This document shows, piece after piece, positions 5,693 through 10,985 of a DNA stretch of 10,985 nucleotides. Position 1 is the first letter of the stretch. Each line of letters starts with the position of its first letter. The stretch covers positions 1 to 10,985 of the forward strand of contig CALMFL010000081.1 in assembly GCA_937862595.1 (NCBI GenBank), read 5' to 3'. This DNA comes from an uncultured Fidelibacterota bacterium (GTDB lineage Bacteria; Fidelibacterota; Fidelibacteria; Fidelibacterales; Fidelibacteraceae). The position numbers and the translations under genes are program-made. The notes beneath the pieces were generated by a model that was given only the letters and a program-made list of their open reading frames with translations, had not been told where the DNA came from and made no database searches.

Positions 5693-5732
5693 GTCCCTTC
5701 TCCCAACACGAATGACACTGTGAGGTCAGTCT

Positions 5733-7073
5733 ATGGCTTTTTTACCGCACGGCCGCGATGATGTAAAAGAAATGCTGGAAAAGATCGGCGTGAAGAGCTT
5801 CGAAGATCTGATCGCCGCGATCCCTCCGGAACTTCGGGCCGGTCTTTCTTTGGACCTCCCCGACCCCCTCTCCGAACTTGAGGTGGAGCAGGAAGTTCAG
5901 TCCCTGACGGGCGGAAACACCGCCTGTCATCAGGCCGTTTCCTTCCTCGGCGGCGGGGCTTACGACCATTTTATTCCCCGGGTGGTCGATTTTATCGTTT
6001 CCCGCCCGGAATTCGCCACGGCCTATACGCCCTATCAGGCCGAGATCAGCCAGGGCACCCTTCAGGCGATGTATGAATTCCAGTCCCTGATCTGCGAGCT
6101 GACCGGCATGGAGGCCTCGAACGCCTCGATGTATGACGGCGCAACGGCCCTCGCCGAAGCGGCCATCATGGCAAAGAACCTCAGCGGAAAAAACGAGATC
6201 GTCGTCTCCGCGGGGATCCATCCCCTGTATCGTCAGACCCTGGAGACCTACGCCCGTTCCGCCGGACTGACGCTGACCGACTGCCCGCTGAAAGGCCTGG
6301 TCACGGACCTGGACCTTCTGGACGGGCTGATCACGGAAAACACGGCGGCGGCGGTACTGCAAAGTCCGAACTTCTTCGGCTGCATTGAAGATACCGCCGA
6401 TGCCTCCGCGCGCATTCATGCAAAAAATTCTCTTTTCATTCAGGGTATCGACCCCATCTCGCTCGCCCTTCTGAAAACCCCGGGCGAAGCGGATGCCGAT
6501 ATCGTTTACGGCGAAGGCCAGGCGCTGGGCAATCATCTGAACTTCGGCGGACCCTATCTCGGCCTTTTCGCCGCCAAGATGGCCTATGTCCGGAAAATGC
6601 CCGGCCGGATCGCGGGCATGACGACGGATGCCGGCGGCGCACGCGGCTACGTCCTGACGCTTCAGACCCGCGAACAGCATATCCGGCGTGAAAAAGCCAC
6701 GAGCAATATCTGCTCCAACGAAGCCCTCTGTGCGCTGGCCGCGACGGTCTACCTGGCGCTGATGGGACAAAGCGGCCTGCGGAAGGTCGCGGAGCTCTGC
6801 GTGCAAAAAGCCCATTACCTGCACCGGGAGATCTGCAAGCTTCCCGGATTCGCCGCCGCATCCGGGGATCCTTTTTTCAAGGAGTTCGTGATCTCATGCC
6901 CGGTGCCCGCCAAAGCGATCATTGATAAAGCCCTCGGGCACAAGATCTATGCCGGGATCGATCTCGGCGGATTTTTCCCCGGACGCGACCATGAACTGCT
7001 GATCGCCGTCACGGAAAAACGCAGCAAGGCCCAAATGGATGCATTCGTCAACTTACTCTCTGCCTTTGCATAA
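5733..7073 (+). CDS. gcvPA: Glycine dehydrogenase (decarboxylating) subunit 1
   Basis: 446 residues, full length for the alpha subunit of the split glycine decarboxylase (P protein). With subunit 2 it decarboxylates glycine and loads the aminomethyl group on the lipoyl arm of GcvH. Hallmarks in order: FLGGGAYDH (about 71-79), AYTPYQAEISQGTLQ (about 97-111), SMYDGATALAEA (about 132-143), the LNFGGPYLGLFA block (about 270-282) and LQTREQHIRREKATSNICSNEAL (about 312-334). As in other alpha subunits there is no PLP-binding lysine motif, which lies in subunit 2 (GcvPB). ATG follows GAGG at 8-base spacing. The C-terminus (ELLIAVTEKR) is complete. In many genomes gcvPB follows directly; here the next gene is gmhA under its own promoter, so the active partner must be encoded elsewhere. 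Confidence 0.96.
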   Translation: MAFLPHGRDDVKEMLEKIGVKSFEDLIAAIPPELRAGLSLDLPDPLSELEVEQEVQSLTGGNTACHQAVSFLGGGAYDHFIPRVVDFIVSRPEFATAYTPYQAEISQGTLQAMYEFQSLICELTGMEASNASMYDGATALAEAAIMAKNLSGKNEIVVSAGIHPLYRQTLETYARSAGLTLTDCPLKGLVTDLDLLDGLITENTAAAVLQSPNFFGCIEDTADASARIHAKNSLFIQGIDPISLALLKTPGEADADIVYGEGQALGNHLNFGGPYLGLFAAKMAYVRKMPGRIAGMTTDAGGARGYVLTLQTREQHIRREKATSNICSNEALCALAATVYLALMGQSGLRKVAELCVQKAHYLHREICKLPGFAAASGDPFFKEFVISCPVPAKAIIDKALGHKIYAGIDLGGFFPGRDHELLIAVTEKRSKAQMDAFVNLLSAFA

Positions 7074-7127
7074 TACAAGACGCCCGGAATCCGGTCCCGT
7101 CCAACCTGACCTCAATGCGTATAAGCG

Positions 7128-7156
7128 TTGACTTTGTTTACATAATACCGTAAAAT
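7128..7156 (+). promoter_or_regulatory. Sigma-70 type promoter of the gmhA-xerD-M50-rsgA operon
   Basis: TTGACT (7128-7133) and TAAAAT (7151-7156) are separated by exactly 17 bases, and each differs from consensus at one position. The ATG of gmhA is about 23 bases further on, with AAGGAA as ribosome site, so the leader is very short. It marks the break between the glycine cleavage genes and this operon. Confidence 0.72.
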
Positions 7157-7179
7157 TCCACATTATAAGGAACCCGGGT

Positions 7180-7749
7180 ATGAAAAATGCTTTCTCCGAA
7201 TCGTTTGTTCTGCTGGATGCGCTCCGGAAGAACGAACCTTTTCTGCATAAGATCGATACCGCCGCGAACACCCTGATCCGCGCCCTGCGCGCCGGACACA
7301 AGGTGCTCTGGTGCGGGAACGGCGGGTCCGCAGCGGACTGCCAGCATCTTTCCGCCGAACTGGTGGCGCGGCTTGCGCACTCGCGCAAGGCGCTGGCTTC
7401 CCTGGCGCTGACGACCGACACCTCCTATCTGACCGCCTGGATCAACGACACGGGCCAGAGTGACCATCTTTTCAGCCGCCAGATCGAGGCGCTGGGGAAA
7501 AAGGGCGACGTTCTGATCGCCGTCAGCACCAGCGGAAATTCCAAGAACGTCATCGCCGCCGTCGCCGCCGCAAAGAATATCGGAATGGAAACGATCGTGC
7601 TCAGCGGCAACACGGGCGGGAAACTTGCGGGAACGGCGGAGACCGAGCTCATCGTTCCGGCTTCCGACACGCAGCGGATCCAGGAGATCCACATGATCAT
7701 CGGGCACATGATCTGCGAACAGGTCGAGAACGCTTTCCTGCGCCGTTAA
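7180..7749 (+). CDS. gmhA: D-sedoheptulose 7-phosphate isomerase (SIS domain)
   Basis: 189 residues. GmhA turns sedoheptulose 7-phosphate into D-glycero-D-manno-heptose 7-phosphate, the first step towards ADP- or GDP-activated heptose for LPS core or other surface glycans. Cytoplasmic tetramer. SIS-fold motifs: CGNGGSAADCQHLSAEL (45-61), ALTTDTS (76-82), STSGNSKN (116-123) and RIQEIHMIIGHMICE (166-180). The metal-site residues line up as His56, Glu60, Gln168 and His176, with the spacing of E. coli His61, Glu65, Gln172 and His180. The related DnaA-binding protein DiaA has the same fold, but the intact metal site favours GmhA. The other heptose genes are not beside it. Its stop is four bases before xerD, so the two are probably translated together. 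Confidence 0.92.
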   Translation: MKNAFSESFVLLDALRKNEPFLHKIDTAANTLIRALRAGHKVLWCGNGGSAADCQHLSAELVARLAHSRKALASLALTTDTSYLTAWINDTGQSDHLFSRQIEALGKKGDVLIAVSTSGNSKNVIAAVAAAKNIGMETIVLSGNTGGKLAGTAETELIVPASDTQRIQEIHMIIGHMICEQVENAFLRR

Positions 7750-7753
7750 CAGC

Positions 7754-8653
7754 ATGCAGCGGACATTCAAAGATTTCATCTACCATCTTCAGGGAGAACG
7801 TCAATTATCCCCCAATACCGTATCGTCCTATAAAACCGACATCGCCCGCTATCTCGCCTTTCTCGATGAACTGCATATCGGCAAAGCCGACGATATCCGG
7901 GACGGCCACGTGATCGCCTATCTGGAAGAGCTCGGCACCGTCCCCCTTGCGCCAAGCAGTCTGGCGCGCAATCTGTCCGCGATCCGCATGTTCCACCGCT
8001 TCATGGTCAACGAAGGCTACTGCCAGAAGGATATCACCGAAAACATCGACTCCCCCAAATTGCCGAAGCGCCTGCCGAAGATCCTGGACATCGCGGATAT
8101 CGACGCGATCGTTGACGGCATCGACACCGCGACGGACGCCGGCGTGCGCGACCGCGCCATGATCGAACTGCTCTACGGGAGCGGCCTGCGCATCTCCGAA
8201 CTGCTGTCGCTCCGCCTGCCGGCGCTTCTGCTCGAGGAAGGATGGGTGCGGGTGTTCGGGAAAGGCGCCAAGGAACGCATCGTGCCTTTCGGCGAGGAAG
8301 CGCGGGACTGGCTGCAGCGCTATCTTCGGCATGTGCGCCCGGAACTCGCCCGGACGATCCAGGCGGAAGATGTGGTGTTCCTGAATCTCCGCGGCGCGCC
8401 CCTGTCGCGGATGGGCGTCTGGAAGATCATCCGCGCCTATGCCGAAAAGGCCGGCGTCTATAAAATGGTCAGTCCGCACGTCTTCCGCCACTCCTTTGCC
8501 ACCCACCTCATCGAGGGCGGCGCCGACCTGCGCGCCGTGCAGGAAATGCTGGGGCATTCGGACATCGCCACCACGCAGATCTACACGCACCTGGACCGCA
8601 ACTATCTGAAAGAGGTCCATAAAACCTTTCACCCGAGAGAACATCGTTCATGA
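7754..8653 (+). CDS. xerD: Site-specific tyrosine recombinase XerD
   Basis: 299 residues. With XerC it resolves chromosome dimers at dif during division under FtsK control. N-terminal core-binding SAM-like domain (about 1-88), C-terminal catalytic domain (about 105-295). The full catalytic set is present: Arg146 (GLRISEL), Lys173 (GKGAKERIVP), His242 and Arg245 (SPHVFRHSFATHL), His268 (LGHSDI) and nucleophile Tyr277 (TQIYTHL). These sit two residues or fewer from their E. coli XerD numbers (148, 172, 244, 247, 270, 279). The tail LKEVHKTFHPR is XerD-like, favouring XerD over XerC or a phage integrase. No clear ribosome site stands before the ATG; coupling to gmhA four bases upstream is likely. 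Its last bases overlap the next gene as ATGA. No dif site or mobile-element genes were seen, so this is a housekeeping copy. Confidence 0.92.
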   Translation: MQRTFKDFIYHLQGERQLSPNTVSSYKTDIARYLAFLDELHIGKADDIRDGHVIAYLEELGTVPLAPSSLARNLSAIRMFHRFMVNEGYCQKDITENIDSPKLPKRLPKILDIADIDAIVDGIDTATDAGVRDRAMIELLYGSGLRISELLSLRLPALLLEEGWVRVFGKGAKERIVPFGEEARDWLQRYLRHVRPELARTIQAEDVVFLNLRGAPLSRMGVWKIIRAYAEKAGVYKMVSPHVFRHSFATHLIEGGADLRAVQEMLGHSDIATTQIYTHLDRNYLKEVHKTFHPREHRS

Positions 8654-9297
8654 ATACGCAGATCATCAATTATATCGCCATGGTCGTTCCGATCCTGCTG
8701 AGCCTGACGGTCCACGAGTACTCGCACGGATACGTCGCCTACCGGCTCGGAGACACAACCGCCAAGGACATGGGGCGGCTGACACTGAACCCCGTTTCCC
8801 ACATTGATCCGATCGGACTGATCATGCTCTTCATCATCGGCATGGGCTGGGCTAAACCGGTCCCGATCAACCTCCACGCCTTTTCGCACCCGAAACGCGA
8901 CCTGGCCCTTTCCTCTGCGGCCGGCCCGGCCTCCAATTTCGTCGTGGCGGCCTTTACCGGCCTTCTGTTCCGGATCTTTCCCGGACTGGTCCCCCTGACC
9001 GGGGATCCCGTGCTGATCCTATTCCTGAAACTGAATCTGTTCTACCTGCTGCTGATCAACGTCGGACTGGGCGTCTTCAACCTGATCCCCATACCGCCGC
9101 TGGACGGCAGCAAGATACTGCGCGGTTTCCTCCCGGACAGCAAGGTCCACATCATCGATCATCTGGAGCGCTACGGCGGGATCGTCCTTCTGTCGGTCGT
9201 ATTCCTGGGCCGCATCAGCGGCTTCTCCGTTTTCGGCCGCCTGATCGGTCCGGTCATCTACGGCATCATCCATTTTTTCAGCGGGCTGACGATATGA
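8650..9297 (+). CDS. Site-2 protease family (peptidase M50) integral membrane protein
   Basis: 215 residues, a short M50 metalloprotease of the FtsH-independent, PDZ-less type. The zinc motif HEYSH (residues 22-26, HExxH) lies in the first membrane helix, and the third ligand is Asp152 in NLIPIPPLDG (144-153). About five hydrophobic segments are visible: around 8-24, 54-68, 92-112, 120-148 and 176-208. Such proteins cut substrates inside the membrane, but the substrate of this small subfamily is generally unknown; there is no anti-sigma factor gene nearby to suggest one. The ATG overlaps the xerD stop by four bases and its own stop overlaps the rsgA start by four (both ATGA). A small M50 gene beside a xerD gene is a recurring arrangement in bacteria. 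Confidence 0.93.
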   Translation: MNTQIINYIAMVVPILLSLTVHEYSHGYVAYRLGDTTAKDMGRLTLNPVSHIDPIGLIMLFIIGMGWAKPVPINLHAFSHPKRDLALSSAAGPASNFVVAAFTGLLFRIFPGLVPLTGDPVLILFLKLNLFYLLLINVGLGVFNLIPIPPLDGSKILRGFLPDSKVHIIDHLERYGGIVLLSVVFLGRISGFSVFGRLIGPVIYGIIHFFSGLTI

Positions 9298-10352
9298 CGA
9301 ACTTCCTCGGATATGACAGCCAGACATTTCCCCTTCCCGAAGGCATGCCGGCCGACGCCCGGCTGGCGCGGGTGATCGAAGAGCACCGCGAACGGTATTT
9401 TCTGGCATGTCCGGAAGGTATCTACGAAGCCGGCGTAACCGGCAAGATCATGTTCGGGTCCGGCGGCAGCGAAGATTTCCCCGCCGTGGGCGACTGGGTG
9501 GCCTTTACGCCCCTCGACGACAGGCAGGGCGTCATCCATGAGGTGCTTCCCCGCAAGACCCTGCTTCGCCGGCGGTCGTCCGGGAAAAAGGGCGGCGAAC
9601 AGATGCTCGGCGCCAATATCGACATCGCCTTCATCGTGATGGCGGGCGACGAGGATTTCAGTCTGAACCGGCTCGAACGCTACCTGACCATCATCCATGA
9701 GGGCGGCATCGTTCCCGTCGTTATTCTCAATAAAACGGACCTGTTCACGGAGGAGGAGCTCGAGGCCTTTGTTGCCGGGATCAGGCACCGCCACCCCAGG
9801 ATCACGCTTGTTCGGACCTCCGCGCTGACCGAGGACGGACTGGATTTTGTTCACAGCTCGCTGCTCCCCGGGAAGACCTACTGCTTCATCGGGTCATCGG
9901 GCGTCGGGAAATCCTCCCTGATCAACCGGCTGGTCGGCGGCGAACGCCAGCGCATCAGCGACCTGAGCGACGCTACCGGAAAAGGGCGGCATACGACCAC
10001 CTACCGCGAACTGATCGAACTGGAGAACGGCAGCCTGCTGATCGACACACCCGGCATGCGGGAGGTGGGGATCTCCGTCTCGGATTTCGGACTGGAAGAA
10101 ACCTTTTCCGACATCATCGAGCTGGCCGGACACTGCCGTTTCAGCGACTGCACCCACACAGGCGAACCCGGCTGCGCCGTCATCGCGGCCGCAGAAGCGG
10201 GCGGGCTTTCGCCCGATAAACTGGATAATTACCTGAGGCTGAAACGCGAATCGGATCTGTTCCGGATGGAAGATCACGACCGGCGCAGGAAAGAAAAGAA
10301 TTTTACGAAGATCGTCCGGGAATATAAGCATCTGAAACCGAAAAAGAGCTAA
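9294..10352 (+). CDS. rsgA: Small ribosomal subunit biogenesis GTPase RsgA (YjeQ/EngC)
   Basis: 352 residues. RsgA binds the 30S subunit late in assembly, checks the decoding centre and leaves on GTP hydrolysis. The GTPase motifs are in the circularly permuted order that defines the family: G4 NKTD (146-149), G5 TSA (175-177), G1 GSSGVGKSS (200-208), G2 GRHTTT (231-236), G3 DTPG (251-254). An OB-fold precedes them (about 30-110, with VGDWVAF), and a C-terminal zinc finger follows with Cys281, Cys286, His288 and Cys294. A Lys/Arg-rich tail (about 328-352) suits rRNA binding. Start overlaps the M50 gene stop (ATGA), so expression probably depends on upstream translation. It converges on the yitT-like gene with only nine bases between stops and no terminator in the gap. 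Confidence 0.96.
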   Translation: MTNFLGYDSQTFPLPEGMPADARLARVIEEHRERYFLACPEGIYEAGVTGKIMFGSGGSEDFPAVGDWVAFTPLDDRQGVIHEVLPRKTLLRRRSSGKKGGEQMLGANIDIAFIVMAGDEDFSLNRLERYLTIIHEGGIVPVVILNKTDLFTEEELEAFVAGIRHRHPRITLVRTSALTEDGLDFVHSSLLPGKTYCFIGSSGVGKSSLINRLVGGERQRISDLSDATGKGRHTTTYRELIELENGSLLIDTPGMREVGISVSDFGLEETFSDIIELAGHCRFSDCTHTGEPGCAVIAAAEAGGLSPDKLDNYLRLKRESDLFRMEDHDRRRKEKNFTKIVREYKHLKPKKS

Positions 10353-10361
10353 GGCCGATCT

Positions 10362-10985
10362 TTATTCCTCGTTCAGTACGGTCCGTTCCCGGAAACCCTC
10401 TCCCTGAAGAATGGATACGTTCGAAACCGTGACGAAGGCCCTCGGGTCTTCCTGTTTCACGATCCGGCGGATCTCTTCGATCTGACGGGTCACCACGACG
10501 CAGTACAGGGTTTTTTTCCGGACATCCGTATACATTCCCGTAGAATCCAGACCGGTCACGCCGCGTTTCACTTCCTCAATGATGCGCTTTGCGATGATCT
10601 CCCATTTTTCGCTGATGATCGTCAGCGCCCGTTCGCTGGTAATGCCCTCCATGACCATATCCACGATCTTTGAGGAGATCGCCAGGGAGATGAGACAGAA
10701 TAGGATCAGGTCGACGTCTGCGAAGGCGATGCCCATCACGACGATAATGACCGTATCGATCAGCATGAAGGAGGTCCCGAGCGAGGTATGGAAATACTTG
10801 TTCAGGATGCGGGCGATAATATCCGAACCGCCGGTGGTCCCGCGCCCTTTCATGATCACGCCCAGTCCGACGCCCAGCAGCACCCCGCCGTACACGGTGG
10901 CCAGCAGATGGTCGTCCGTTGCCGGCGGCAATTTCAGGATCACGTCGAAGAGATCGGAAAACAGCGAGATCCAGATGATGCCCCA
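10362..10985 (-). CDS. YitT family membrane protein, N-terminus cut by window edge
   Basis: The last 207 residues of a YitT-type protein (DUF161 membrane repeats plus DUF2179). The frame stays open to the window end, so the GTG at 10943 is not the start. Visible: a hydrophobic helix at the edge (WGIIWISLFSDLFD), then TDDHLLATVYGGVLLGVGLGVIMKGRGTTGGSDIIARILNKY, with the family GTTGG-D-IA signature, further helices around VIIVVMGIAFADVDLILFCLISLAI, and a cytoplasmic DUF2179 domain (SERALTIISEKWEIIAKRI, GVTGLDSTGMYTDVRKKTLYCVVV) with the typical end TVSNVSILQGEGF. Molecular function of the family is not settled; some members are described as membrane transporters or exporters. Composition resembles the operon it faces. 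Confidence 0.9.
   Translation of the reverse strand, partial: WGIIWISLFSDLFDVILKLPPATDDHLLATVYGGVLLGVGLGVIMKGRGTTGGSDIIARILNKYFHTSLGTSFMLIDTVIIVVMGIAFADVDLILFCLISLAISSKIVDMVMEGITSERALTIISEKWEIIAKRIIEEVKRGVTGLDSTGMYTDVRKKTLYCVVVTRQIEEIRRIVKQEDPRAFVTVSNVSILQGEGFRERTVLNEE

Noticed and set aside
5742..6824. Minus-strand open frame (360 codons) opposite gcvPA
   Set aside because: Antisense mirror of a conserved enzyme; no ribosome site and no family motif.
7074..7127. Terminator after gcvPA
   Set aside because: Only a short CCGG-AAT-CCGG hairpin without a T run was seen, so no call was made.
7805..8644. Minus-strand open frame (279 codons) opposite xerD
   Set aside because: Antisense mirror of a complete XerD with all catalytic residues.
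7754..8653. Integrase of a genomic island or phage
   Set aside because: Length, residue numbering and tail match housekeeping XerD; there are no att repeats, tRNA gene or phage genes beside it.

Overview
The window looks like ordinary chromosome of a Gram-negative bacterium, probably from an uncultured or little-studied lineage. GmhA points to heptose synthesis. Other markers are a two-subunit type glycine decarboxylase (gcvPA separate from gcvPB), an ALDH4-like 1-pyrroline-5-carboxylate dehydrogenase, a good sigma-54 type promoter, and an intergenic region packed with palindromes and short tandem repeats. These fit the Fibrobacterota-Chlorobi-Bacteroidota (FCB) neighbourhood or a deltaproteobacterium-like lineage, but no marker here fixes the phylum. 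No prophage, transposase, CRISPR array, rRNA or tRNA was seen.

Layout, left to right. (1) At 2-1141 (+) lies the 3' part of a beta-lactamase-fold serine hydrolase, followed by a strong intrinsic terminator. (2) At about 1440-1737 is a repeat mosaic between convergent genes: a 20-bp perfect palindrome, several hairpins and seven copies of a 7-bp repeat. (3) At 1738-3372 (-) is pruA. (4) At 3524-4342 (-) is a small stress unit: hsp20, an intrinsic terminator, then a small orphan gene too close to that terminator to have an obvious promoter of its own. The hsp20 leader is preceded by a near-consensus -24/-12 (sigma-54) promoter and a cluster of TGGCA half-sites. (5) At 4726-7073 (+) are efp, gcvH and gcvPA, closely spaced and in one direction. 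The partner gcvPB, which carries the PLP lysine, is not next to gcvPA. (6) At 7128-10352 (+) is a strong sigma-70 type promoter followed by the tightly coupled gmhA-xerD-M50 protease-rsgA. (7) At 10362-10985 (-) is a YitT-family membrane protein gene, cut by the window edge and converging on rsgA.

Functionally the region mixes housekeeping (translation factor EF-P, chromosome dimer resolution, 30S maturation), amino-acid catabolism (glycine cleavage, proline/P5C oxidation) and protein-folding stress. I found no clear new multi-gene system. The points most worth following up are the hsp20 control region with its attached orphan gene, the arginine at the tip of EF-P, the detached gcvPA, and the repeat mosaic.
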